Shown: positions 36,659 through 44,012 of the stretch, in pieces | How positions within the stretch are numbered: position 1 is the stretch's first letter | Layout of the letters: the number at the start of each line of letters is the position of its first letter | Source: Acidimicrobiia bacterium | GTDB taxonomy: Bacteria > Actinomycetota > Acidimicrobiia > Acidimicrobiales > Acidimicrobilacustridaceae | Length of the DNA stretch: 64,000 bases | Direction of reading: 5' to 3' | Assembly (NCBI GenBank): GCA_020832495.1 | Contig: JAFIEP010000054.1 | Location: 1 to 64,000, forward strand | The notes under the pieces: generated by a model | Told to the model about the DNA's origin: nothing | Databases searched by the model: none | The model's input: the letters and a program-made list of their open reading frames with translations, nothing else | Made by a program: the position numbers and the translations under genes

Positions 36659-38338
36659 ATGAGCAACCCGATGAAGCCCCGCTCCCACGAGGTCACCGAC
36701 GGTCCCGAGCGCGCCCCGGCCCGCGCCATGTTGCGCGCTATCGGCATGACCGACGACGACTGGGACAAGGCCCAGATCGGCGTGTGCACCTCGTGGAACG
36801 AGGTCACGCCGTGCAACATGCCGCTCGACCGCCTGGCCAAGCGGGCGAAGGTCGGCGTGCGCGACGCCGGTGGGTTCCCCATCGAGTTCGTCACCATCGC
36901 GGTGAGCGACGGCATCTCCATGGGGCACGAAGGCATGCGGGCATCGCTCGTGAGCCGTGAGGTGATCGCCGACTCGGTCGAGACGGTGATGCACGCCGAA
37001 CGGCTCGACGCCATGGTCACCTTCGCCGGGTGCGACAAGAGCCTGCCGGGCATGCTCATGGCGGCGGCTCGGCTCAACGTGCCCAGCGTGTTCGTCTACG
37101 GTGGCTCGATCCTGCCCGGCCACCACAACGGCCAGACCCTCGACATCGTCAGCGTGTTCGAAGCGGTGGGTGCGCACGCCACCGGTGCGATCAGCGACGA
37201 GGAACTGCGGGCCATCGAATGCAACGCCTGCCCGACCGAGGGGTCGTGTGCGGGGATGTTCACCGCCAACACCATGGCGTCGGTGGCGGAGGCGCTCGGC
37301 ATGGCGCTGCCCGGTTCGTCGTCCGCGCCGGCGGTCGACCGCCGCCGCGACGACCTGGCCTATGAGAGTGGCAAGGCGGTCATCCGTCTCGTGCGTGAGG
37401 GCATCCGCCCACGACAGATTCTCACCCCCGCTGCCTTCCGCAACGCCATCGCCGTGGTCATGGCCCTCGGTGGTTCCACCAACGCCGTGCTCCACCTGTT
37501 GGCCATCGCCGCCGAGGCCGAGGTGGAACTCCACCTGGAGGACTTCAACGAGGTGGCGGCGCGGGTGCCGCACATCGCCGACACCAAGCCCCACGGCGCC
37601 TACCACATGAACGACATCGACCGGGTGGGCGGCATCCCCATGGTGCTGCGCACCCTCCTCGACGCCGGGTTGATCGATGGGGACTGCATCACGGTGACCG
37701 GCCGCACCATGGCCGAGAACCTCGAGGCCATCGACCCACCCGGCCCCGACGGTGAGGTGGTGCACCCCTTGTCGGATCCGATCCATCCCGTTGGTGGCAT
37801 CGCCGTGCTGACCGGTTCGCTCGCACCCAAGGGCGCGGTGGTGAAGGTGGCCGGCATCGACGTCGACCGCTTCGAGGGCACCGCCCGGGTCTTCGACGGG
37901 GAGCAGGCCGCCATGGAGGCCATCCTGGCCGGCAGCATCGAGGCGGGTGACATCGTCGTCATCCGCTACGAGGGCCCCAAGGGCGGCCCCGGCATGCGGG
38001 AGATGCTGGCCGTGACGGGCGCCATGAAGGGGGCCGGTCGCGGTGCCGACGCTGCGCTCGTCACCGATGGGCGGTTCTCGGGCGGCACCCACGGTTTCTG
38101 CATCGGCCACGTCGCCCCTGAAGCCGTTGACGGGGGCCCCATCGCCTTCGTGGCCGACGGGGATCGGATCGTGGTCGACGTGGGTACCCACGCCATCGAC
38201 CTGCTGGTGGACGACGACGAACTCGAGCGTCGGCGCGCCCAGTGGAAGCTCCCCGAACCCCGCTACACCAAGGGCGTGCTGGCCAAGTACGGGAAGCTGG
38301 CCCAGGGTGCCGAACGCGGCGCCATCACCTCGGCGTGA
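36659..38338 (+). CDS. ilvD: Dihydroxy-acid dehydratase
   Basis: Encodes 559 aa, the usual length. It dehydrates 2,3-dihydroxy-isovalerate and 2,3-dihydroxy-3-methylvalerate in Val, Ile and Leu synthesis. Cluster cysteines lie in [17 protein letters not shown] and [19 protein letters not shown]. Further signatures are [16 protein letters not shown], the KGAVVKVAG strand and [21 protein letters not shown]. The pattern fits the [2Fe-2S] or [4Fe-4S] IlvD family and not sugar-acid dehydratases specifically. It is transcribed alone, about 5 kb before ilvBNC. Confidence 0.97.
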   Translation: MSNPMKPRSHEVTDGPERAPARAMLRAIGMTDDDWDKAQIGVCTSWNEVTPCNMPLDRLAKRAKVGVRDAGGFPIEFVTIAVSDGISMGHEGMRASLVSREVIADSVETVMHAERLDAMVTFAGCDKSLPGMLMAAARLNVPSVFVYGGSILPGHHNGQTLDIVSVFEAVGAHATGAISDEELRAIECNACPTEGSCAGMFTANTMASVAEALGMALPGSSSAPAVDRRRDDLAYESGKAVIRLVREGIRPRQILTPAAFRNAIAVVMALGGSTNAVLHLLAIAAEAEVELHLEDFNEVAARVPHIADTKPHGAYHMNDIDRVGGIPMVLRTLLDAGLIDGDCITVTGRTMAENLEAIDPPGPDGEVVHPLSDPIHPVGGIAVLTGSLAPKGAVVKVAGIDVDRFEGTARVFDGEQAAMEAILAGSIEAGDIVVIRYEGPKGGPGMREMLAVTGAMKGAGRGADAALVTDGRFSGGTHGFCIGHVAPEAVDGGPIAFVADGDRIVVDVGTHAIDLLVDDDELERRRAQWKLPEPRYTKGVLAKYGKLAQGAERGAITSA

Positions 38339-38423
38339 GGCGAGCCGCCGGCCCGACAACCAGATCGGACGACCACATCGGTCGCCCACCTCGGGGAGCC
38401 CGGTGCCATACTGGCGTGGTGCC

Positions 38424-38858
38424 GTGCCTGACGAGCAGCGGTCCACGCTGCCTCCCAACCGCACCGCTGTGCGGCAGCGAATCGGTCGAGTGGACGGGTC
38501 CGTGAGACGTCAGCGCCGCCAGAGCCCCCCGCCGGCCGACGTGCTGGTGCCGATGCCGCCCCACGAGCGGTTCCCGGCGGCGGAGCTTCCTGGCGGAGAA
38601 CCCGATCTCCGACCCCTGGTCGAGTTGGCGTCGCTCGACACCGAGGTGCAGTGCCCGCGCTGTGGATGGGTCGGTCGCTGGTTGGCGGTCGACGACGACG
38701 TGCCCACGATTGCCGGCGTTCGCTGCAGTGCCTGTGGGGAGCAGTGGGACCTGGCCGAGGGCGATCCGCCACGGATCGTCGTGGATGTACAGCTCTCGAC
38801 GCTTGATGCTCCGGGGGGAGAGTCCACTCCGGAGGCGATGACAGAGGCGGAGCGCTGA
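38424..38858 (+). CDS. Small zinc-ribbon protein, first gene of the vWA/PP2C/kinase operon
   Basis: Encodes about 144 aa if it starts at the GTG at 38424; in-frame GTG codons at 38490 and 38502 are alternatives and none has a good ribosome site. Two CxxC pairs are visible, CPRCGWVGRWLAVDD and VRCSACGEQWDL, spaced as in a zinc ribbon. The N-terminus is basic. The stop overlaps the vWA gene start (TGATG), so they are co-translated. Zinc-ribbon elements are known to accompany TerY-type vWA, PP2C and kinase sets, which gives the only hint of function. Confidence 0.65.
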   Translation: MPDEQRSTLPPNRTAVRQRIGRVDGSVRRQRRQSPPPADVLVPMPPHERFPAAELPGGEPDLRPLVELASLDTEVQCPRCGWVGRWLAVDDDVPTIAGVRCSACGEQWDLAEGDPPRIVVDVQLSTLDAPGGESTPEAMTEAER

Positions 38859-39709
38859 TGTACAGCCAACAGATCGATCGCACCAACCCGGGATGTCTCG
38901 TGCTGCTGCTCGACCAATCGGGCTCGATGCGCGAACCCATCGCCAACGGTGGTGGCATCTCGAAGGCCGACGCGCTGGCCCGCGCCGTGAACGACCTGCT
39001 GTACGAGCTGGTGCTCCGCTGCATCAAGAACCCCAACGAGGGTCCTCGCCACTACTACGACGTGGCCGTGCTCGGCTACGGCGACGACGAGGCCCGCTCC
39101 GCGCTGAGTGGACCCCTCGCAGCACAGGATCTGGTGTCGATCGTCGACGTGGCCAACCAGCCGGCGCGCGTCGAGGAGCAGTCTTCCGACGTGGCTGACG
39201 TCGGTGGCGACCTGTCGACGATCTCATCCAAGGTGCGCAAGCCCATCTGGGTGGACCCGGTCGCCGCCGGACGGACACCGATGGGGACTGGCCTGAACCG
39301 CGCTGGTGAGGTGGTCGCCCCGTGGGTGGCCGCCCACCCGAACTCCTTCCCGCCCATCGTGCTGAACGTCAGCGACGGCGCGGCCACCGACGGGGATCCC
39401 AGGGTGTGGGCCGAGCGCATCCGGAGCCTGGCCACCTCCGACGGCAACGTCTTGTTCTTCAACCTCAACCTGTCGGCCATCGGCGGCGAGGTCCTCTACT
39501 TCCCGGCGCACGAGGATCGGCTCAGCAACGACTACGCGCGGGTGCTGTTCGAGATGTCGAGCCCCCTCCCACCACACATGGCCCAGATCGCCGCGTCGCA
39601 GGGACTGCCGATCGAGTCGGGCTCGAGGGGTTATGTGTTCAACGCCGACATGAGCGCGGTCGTGCGCTTCCTGCAGATCGGCACGGCCACCGCCCACGCG
39701 ATGGCCTGA
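38858..39709 (+). CDS. TerY-like von Willebrand factor A domain protein
   Basis: Encodes 283 aa from an ATG with GGAG 6 bases upstream. It is almost entirely one vWA domain. The metal site (MIDAS) is complete: D19, S21 and S23 in LLLDQSGSM, the Thr in TPMGTGLNRA and the Asp in VLNVSDGAATD. No signal peptide is present, so it is cytosolic. TerY-type vWA proteins are known to work with a PP2C phosphatase and a kinase in the TerY-P triad described around tellurite-resistance-like systems, and those two genes follow directly. Confidence 0.88.
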   Translation: MYSQQIDRTNPGCLVLLLDQSGSMREPIANGGGISKADALARAVNDLLYELVLRCIKNPNEGPRHYYDVAVLGYGDDEARSALSGPLAAQDLVSIVDVANQPARVEEQSSDVADVGGDLSTISSKVRKPIWVDPVAAGRTPMGTGLNRAGEVVAPWVAAHPNSFPPIVLNVSDGAATDGDPRVWAERIRSLATSDGNVLFFNLNLSAIGGEVLYFPAHEDRLSNDYARVLFEMSSPLPPHMAQIAASQGLPIESGSRGYVFNADMSAVVRFLQIGTATAHAMA

Positions 39710-39723
39710 GCGGTCCGACGCAG

Positions 39724-40464
39724 ATGGGGGCTGTCTGCTACTGGACGCCACGTTCCTCGGCGTCGGTGCACGAGTGGGAGGACGCGTGCGGGTTCGACCT
39801 CGCCGCCGGACGGGCGGCGGTGGCCGATGGCGCCTCGTCGTCGTTCGCCGCCCAACGCTGGGCGCGGGCGCTGGTCGAGGCCTTCCTCGACGAGCCGCCC
39901 CGCACCCTCGACCCCGAGGCCTTCGCCGAGTGGGTGGGCGCGGTGGCCGAGACGTGGAGCGGCACCTTCGATGCCGAGGCCATCGACGGGGACGAGTGGT
40001 ACGTCGGTGAAGCGGCCGCCCGGGGGAGCTTCGCCACCTTCTGTGGGGTGCAGTGGAACGACCTCGGCGACGGGGAGGTCCGATGGCGTTGTTTCGCTGT
40101 CGGCGACGCCTGCCTGTTCCACGTGCGGCGCGGCCGGCTGCTGGTGTCCTTCCCGCACTCGCACCCCGACAGCTTCGACGACGAGCCGGATCTGCTGAGC
40201 ACCAATCGCTACGGCACCGAACGAGGGGCGCGCCATCTCCGGGTGGTCACCGGGACGGCCCGCGTCGGTGACCAGCTGTTGCTGGCCAGCGACGCCTTGG
40301 CGGCGTGGGTGCTGCGGCGTGCTGCACTGGTGGGCGATGGATGGGAGGTGCTCGGTGCACTCGACCACCAGGGCTTCCGCTGGCTGGTCGACACCGAGCG
40401 GGCTCGCGGCGCCATGGCCGACGACGACACCACGCTGGTGCGCTGGGTGGTGGGAGCGTCGTGA
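39724..40464 (+). CDS. PP2C-family Ser/Thr phosphatase
   Basis: Encodes 246 aa from an ATG 14 bp after the vWA gene. Metal-binding signatures of PP2C are present in divergent form: AAVADGASSSF (D35, G36), RCFAVGDACLF (VGDS-like), LLLASDALAAW (D190) and MADDDTTLVRW (D233-D235). Most metal-binding acids are kept, so it is probably active. It likely removes phosphate from substrates of the kinase encoded next, whose GTG start overlaps its stop. The acid-rich loops and short length fit stand-alone PP2C domains of TerY-P triads. Confidence 0.82.
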   Translation: MGAVCYWTPRSSASVHEWEDACGFDLAAGRAAVADGASSSFAAQRWARALVEAFLDEPPRTLDPEAFAEWVGAVAETWSGTFDAEAIDGDEWYVGEAAARGSFATFCGVQWNDLGDGEVRWRCFAVGDACLFHVRRGRLLVSFPHSHPDSFDDEPDLLSTNRYGTERGARHLRVVTGTARVGDQLLLASDALAAWVLRRAALVGDGWEVLGALDHQGFRWLVDTERARGAMADDDTTLVRWVVGAS

Positions 40465-41567
40465 GTCCTGCGCTGTGGCCCTCGGCACGGCAGTACGTCG
40501 ACGCCATCGGGATTCCCGGGTGCCGGGGACCGACCGATCTGCGGGAGGCCTCGCTGCGCGAGGGGCTGTTCGGTCTGCCGAGCTCTGCATCGGGCCAGCA
40601 CGCCATCGTGTTCCCGCTCGACACCGCCGACGGGCCCGAAGCCGTGAAGTGCTTCACCTCCCCACCCGCCGACGCTCTCCGCCAGCGCTACCTCCTGTTG
40701 GGGACCTACCTCCGTCCGCTGACCGGCGCCCCGCTGGTGCGTGCCGAATGGTGTGATCGTGGTGTGCAGGTCGACGGACAGTGGTGGCCCGCCGTGCGGA
40801 TGCCGTGGCTGCCGGGCGACACCCTCGACGTGGCGGTGGAACAACGGCTCGAGGAGCCCGAGCGGCTGGTGGCCCTCGCCGACACGATGCGCCGGGCCAT
40901 CCAGCGCCTGCGGGCCTGCCGGCTGGCGCACGGCGATCTCCAACACGGCAACGCCCTGGTACCCGACGACGACGTCGTGCACCTGGTGGACTACGACGTC
41001 GTGTGGTTCCCCGGGGGTGAGACGTTGGTGCCCGACGAGGTGGGGCACCGCAACTATCAGCACCCCGAACGCATCCGGACAGGCGCGTGGGGCCCGGCCG
41101 TTGATGCCTTCAGCGCCTTGGTCATCCACACGAGCCTCCACGCCTTGGCCAACGACCCCTCCCTGTGGCAGCGCCACAACCGGGGGGAGAACCTCGTGTT
41201 CGCCGAGGAGGACCTGCGGTCGCCCGCCTCCAGCGCGGTGTTTGCCGAGTTGGCGGGGTGCGGTGACGAGTGGGTGCGGACCCTGGCGTCGGCGACGGCC
41301 ACCTGCGCGACGGCTCCGCTGCGGACCGTCCCTGACCTCGAGGAGCTCCTGCGTTCACTGCGGGAGGACGGCTCGGTACCGTTGCGCGACGACGTCGACG
41401 CGCCGGGCAAGCACCCCGACTGGCTGCGGCCACCGGAACTCGTCGCACAGGACGTCGGCCGCTACGCGGACGTGGGCGACGACTGGGCCGCGGCCGAGAT
41501 GCCCCCCGAGGCGGAGTTCGTGAGCGGCGGCGGCGCCGGTCGTCGCTGGTTCCGACGTCGCCGCTGA
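40461..41567 (+). CDS. Divergent Ser/Thr protein kinase of the vWA/PP2C set
   Basis: Encodes 368 aa from a GTG overlapping the phosphatase stop. The kinase core is short but has key residues: K63 in AVKCF, catalytic D159 and N164 in HGDLQHGN, and metal Asp D177 in LVDYDVVWF. HGD in place of HRD and DYD in place of DFG are seen in RIO-, lipopolysaccharide- and Ter-type kinases. A glycine-rich loop is not obvious. A C-terminal extension of about 100 residues (DLEELLRSLREDG ... RRWFRRRR) ends in a strongly basic tail. With the preceding genes it would form a phosphorylation switch. Confidence 0.8.
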   Translation: MSPALWPSARQYVDAIGIPGCRGPTDLREASLREGLFGLPSSASGQHAIVFPLDTADGPEAVKCFTSPPADALRQRYLLLGTYLRPLTGAPLVRAEWCDRGVQVDGQWWPAVRMPWLPGDTLDVAVEQRLEEPERLVALADTMRRAIQRLRACRLAHGDLQHGNALVPDDDVVHLVDYDVVWFPGGETLVPDEVGHRNYQHPERIRTGAWGPAVDAFSALVIHTSLHALANDPSLWQRHNRGENLVFAEEDLRSPASSAVFAELAGCGDEWVRTLASATATCATAPLRTVPDLEELLRSLREDGSVPLRDDVDAPGKHPDWLRPPELVAQDVGRYADVGDDWAAAEMPPEAEFVSGGGAGRRWFRRRR

Positions 41568-41653
41568 GGGGTGCGGCGGTCACCCACCCCGGGCTGTCCG
41601 ACGCGTTCGCGTCGCCATCGGGCATGCTGGAGGAAGCGGTCCCGATCCGCTGC

Positions 41654-41696
41654 CGAGGTCTGCGGGATCGCCCGAGGTCTGCGGGCTTGCCCGAGG
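41654..41696 (+). repeat. 19-bp tandem duplication after the kinase gene
   Basis: Two 19-bp units beginning CGAGGTCTGCGGG follow each other, with the start of a third, ending at the ribosome site of the small membrane-protein gene at 41709. Confidence 0.75.
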
Positions 41697-41708
41697 AAGA
41701 GGTGTGCC

Positions 41709-41963
41709 ATGCGTTCCGACGACCAGTACCCCAACCACGGTTCCGGTGCTGAACCGCCGGACGGCCAGTCTCACGTGTGGCGGGAAGGAGGCGGTCCGAT
41801 GCCCGGTGCTGCTCGACAGCGTCGCTTCGGATGGGGTCGTGCGTATCACCTGCTGCCAGAGGACGGCTCGGCGCCCGATCGGCCACCCTTGCAGGGCGTC
41901 GCCGCCCTCGGCCTCGGCATTGCCGTGCTGTGTGTGCTCATCCTGATCTTCGTGGCGACCTGA
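41709..41963 (+). CDS. Small single-pass membrane protein
   Basis: Encodes 84 aa from an ATG with AGAGGTG close upstream. The first 60 residues are polar and Gly/Pro-rich, with no family I recognise. Residues about 62-82 (GVAALGLGIAVLCVLILIFVA) form one membrane helix at the very C-terminus, as in tail-anchored proteins. It lies 141 bp after the kinase gene on the same strand and may be its last operon member. It converges on the nucleotidyltransferase gene. Confidence 0.6.
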   Translation: MRSDDQYPNHGSGAEPPDGQSHVWREGGGPMPGAARQRRFGWGRAYHLLPEDGSAPDRPPLQGVAALGLGIAVLCVLILIFVAT

Positions 41964-41996
41964 CAGGCCGGCGTCGCCGGCGGGCGTACCCGTCGG

Positions 41997-42518
41997 TCAG
42001 TCCGACAGCCCCGAGCGGCGCATCGGGTCGGCGGCCCACTCGCTCCGGCCGGCACGCACCGCCGTGGCGGACACCTCGGCCACCCACGGCGGCACGGCCA
42101 AGCGCAGTTCCGGCGGCACGGGGTGAGGCGGTCGTGGCGCCACCGCCATGCGCGGGAGCCGGGCGAGGGCGGCATCTCGGCGCGCCGGGTCGCCGTCGTA
42201 GAAGCGCGGGTCGTGCACCTGCGCCAACTTGTCGGCGCCGAGCACCACGGCGTCGTAGCCATCGGCGATGTCGGCCAGCAGTTGGTGGGGCGTCACCACC
42301 ACCTCCAGCCAGGCGTGTCGGCGGGTGGCCCGTTCGAGGCGATCGGCGCGCTCGTTCACCGGCGGCAGGTCGGGGTGGTGTTCCTTTCCCAGGGTGACCT
42401 CGGACAGGACCAGGTGGACGACCGTGACGTCGAGGTGACGGCGCGCCGCGTCGGCGATGGTGAGATGCGCCACGGTGAGCGGGTTGAACGATCCGGGGAA
42501 AGCGGCTCGACCGGCCAC
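41997..42518 (-). CDS. NadD-like nucleotidyltransferase
   Basis: Encodes 173 aa from a GTG at 42518 with a leaderless -10 box. The HIGH-type motif is FPGSFNPLTVAHLTIAD, and the C-terminal ISSTxVR equivalent is EVSATAVRAG. YDAVVLGADKLAQVHDPRFY resembles the substrate loop of nicotinate-mononucleotide adenylyltransferases. It is shorter than typical NadD (about 190-220) and has Asn-Pro-Leu-Thr-Val-Ala-His where NadD usually has PxHxGH. It could instead act on another nucleotide-linked substrate. Confidence 0.7.
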   Translation of the reverse strand: MAGRAAFPGSFNPLTVAHLTIADAARRHLDVTVVHLVLSEVTLGKEHHPDLPPVNERADRLERATRRHAWLEVVVTPHQLLADIADGYDAVVLGADKLAQVHDPRFYDGDPARRDAALARLPRMAVAPRPPHPVPPELRLAVPPWVAEVSATAVRAGRSEWAADPMRRSGLSD

Positions 42519-42524
42519 CTGTCC

Positions 42525-42530
42525 AGCGTA
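42525..42530 (-). promoter_or_regulatory. Leaderless -10 box of the nucleotidyltransferase gene
   Basis: On the minus strand TACGCT (42530 to 42525) ends 6 bases before the GTG at 42518. Confidence 0.5.
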
Positions 42531-42644
42531 GGTCGCCGGCTCTCGCGGGACTGTGTGCTGTGCGATACCGATGCGGTCGCTGGTTGCGCGCCGTCGTCGG
42601 GGGCGCGGGCTGCGGCAGCCGAGAGGCGTCAGCGGAGCCCGTGG

Positions 42645-42650
42645 TACCGT
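42645..42650 (+). promoter_or_regulatory. Candidate -10 box of the pseudokinase gene
   Basis: TACCGT lies 34 bases before the ATG at 42685. A transcript from here would carry the GGAG site at 42676-42679. Confidence 0.4.
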
Positions 42651-42684
42651 GCGGCGCCGGTACATCCAGCCGTCTGGAGTTGGG

Positions 42685-43563
42685 ATGCAGATCGACGGGT
42701 ACGGAGACCTCACGCGCCTCGCTTCGGACGAGGGCGCCGCTGTCTACCGCGGCGTCGACGAGCAGTCCGACCGGACCGTGACGGTCAAGGTGCTCGACCG
42801 AGCCATTGACGATTCGTCGGTGCAGCGTTCGTTCCGCCGTGAGTGTGAGGCGTTGGTTCGACTCGGCGGCCACCCCAACATCATCGCCGTGCTCGACGCC
42901 GGCTTCCTCGACGACGACCGGCCCTACCTGGTGACAGAGTACGACACCGAGGGTTCGCTGGCGGCGAAGGCGAACCGGCACGGGCCACTGCCGGTCGACG
43001 AAGTGGTGCAGATCGGGGTGAAGTGCGCTGGTGCCATGGCCACGGCGCACGTCGCCGGCGTCATCCACCGGGCCATCACGCCAGCGCACCTCCTGGTGTT
43101 GTCGTCCGGCGAGGTCGGCATCACCGGGTTCGACCTGGCGGCGCTGTCGTCGGCGAGTCGCACGTCCGACCACACCGCCCCCGAGGTGATCGAGGGCCAC
43201 CCGGCTGACGCCCGTTCGGACATCTACTCGCTGTGCTCGACGCTGTGGTACCTGCTCGTCGGCGACGCCTCCGACACGCCCGACGTCCCTACGTCCCTCG
43301 AGCGGTTGCTCGCCGAGGGGTTGGCCGCGGACCCCACCGATCGACCATTGACGATGACGGCATTGGCTGGCCGCCTGCAAGGCATCGAGCGGGAACGCCA
43401 TGTTGCGGTCACCATGCCGGTGGTGCAGCGCCTGCCTGGTGGCAGCAACGAGAGGACTCCTGCGGCTCCCTCGCCGGCGGCGCCCGAGCCGGTGGCAGTG
43501 GGGGGCGGTGAGCAGCAGGAACCACCGTGGTGGATGGACGCGTTCACCCACGGTTCTGTGTGA
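42685..43563 (+). CDS. Protein kinase-fold protein lacking catalytic residues (pseudokinase)
   Basis: Encodes 292 aa from an ATG with GGAG 5 bases upstream. The fold is clear: K35 in VTVKVL, E53 in the C-helix, HPNIIAVLDAGF, TAPEVIEG and SDIYSLCSTLWYLL. The catalytic loop reads HRAITPAHLL where active kinases have HRDIKPANLL, so the catalytic Asp (A130), Lys (T132) and Asn (H135) are all replaced. The DFG motif reads GFD (148-150). It should not transfer phosphate. It has no membrane helix or PASTA domains, and the tail is Pro/Ala-rich ending in PPWWMDAF. A scaffold or allosteric role, perhaps with an active kinase, is inferred. Confidence 0.85.
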   Translation: MQIDGYGDLTRLASDEGAAVYRGVDEQSDRTVTVKVLDRAIDDSSVQRSFRRECEALVRLGGHPNIIAVLDAGFLDDDRPYLVTEYDTEGSLAAKANRHGPLPVDEVVQIGVKCAGAMATAHVAGVIHRAITPAHLLVLSSGEVGITGFDLAALSSASRTSDHTAPEVIEGHPADARSDIYSLCSTLWYLLVGDASDTPDVPTSLERLLAEGLAADPTDRPLTMTALAGRLQGIERERHVAVTMPVVQRLPGGSNERTPAAPSPAAPEPVAVGGGEQQEPPWWMDAFTHGSV

Positions 43564-43582
43564 GCGAGGGCTGGCAAACGCT

Positions 43583-43646
43583 ACAGATCTGGTGCAGGTC
43601 TGGTGCAGGTCTGGTGCCGACCTGGTACCGACCTGGTGCCGATGCC
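43583..43646 (+). repeat. 11-bp tandem repeat (5-6 units) after the pseudokinase gene
   Basis: Five consecutive 11-bp units of the form RCMGRYCTGGT (43583-43637) and a decayed sixth start 19 bases after the stop codon. They lie upstream of the ilv promoter, about 75 bp from its -35. Confidence 0.85.
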
Positions 43647-43722
43647 TCGGTCGACACCGGCCGACGGGGCCCGTCGTTGCCACCATCGCGCTGGGCGGCT
43701 CCGAGGCGTCTGTGACGTTGCG

Positions 43723-43752
43723 TTGGCATCTGGTGCCGCGGGGTGGCACACT
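43723..43752 (+). promoter_or_regulatory. Promoter of the ilvBNC leader
   Basis: TTGGCA (43723-43728) and CACACT (43747-43752) are separated by 18 bp, and the second ends 7 bases before the leader-peptide GTG at 43760. This is a good -35/-10 pair with leaderless spacing for the leader peptide. Confidence 0.6.
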
Positions 43753-43759
43753 TGAGCCC

Positions 43760-43819
43760 GTGACCGGAGATCTGACCCGTACCGCGGCCAGCGCCGCCGT
43801 CGTGGTAGTACTCCGCTAG
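43760..43819 (+). CDS. ilv leader peptide (attenuation)
   Basis: A 19-residue ORF, GTG to TAG, ending AAVVVVLR. Four consecutive Val codons (GTC GTG GTA GTA, 43799-43810) and a Leu codon (CTC) lie just before the stop. GTA is a rare choice in such G+C-rich DNA. It starts 7 bases after a -10 box and is followed 35 bases later by a terminator hairpin, then by ilvB. This is the standard layout of ribosome-mediated attenuation, in which Val (and Leu) shortage stalls the ribosome and allows read-through. Confidence 0.8.
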   Translation: MTGDLTRTAASAAVVVVLR

Positions 43820-43853
43820 CGCGCGCCGGCCGACCTGCCCTGCGTGCGCTGTT

Positions 43854-43884
43854 CGACCTCCCACGGGGAGGTCGTTTGCGTTTT
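43854..43884 (+). terminator. Attenuator terminator before ilvB
   Basis: CGACCTCCC pairs perfectly with GGGAGGTCG around a three-base loop (43854-43874), followed by the T-rich GTTTGCGTTTT. An upstream CGACCT (43831-43836) could compete for the AGGTCG arm, giving a possible antiterminator. The remaining ~130 bases to ilvB hold only its ribosome-binding site. Confidence 0.7.
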
Positions 43885-44012
43885 CGCAAGGGGGTCGCCG
43901 ACCGTGGTGCACCTGCACCGGCTCGATCCGATCCCTGAGCACCCCGCCCGAAGCACAGCACGCCGAACCCACACTGACTCCCAGACCGAACCGCAAAACC
44001 CGAGGAACCCAG

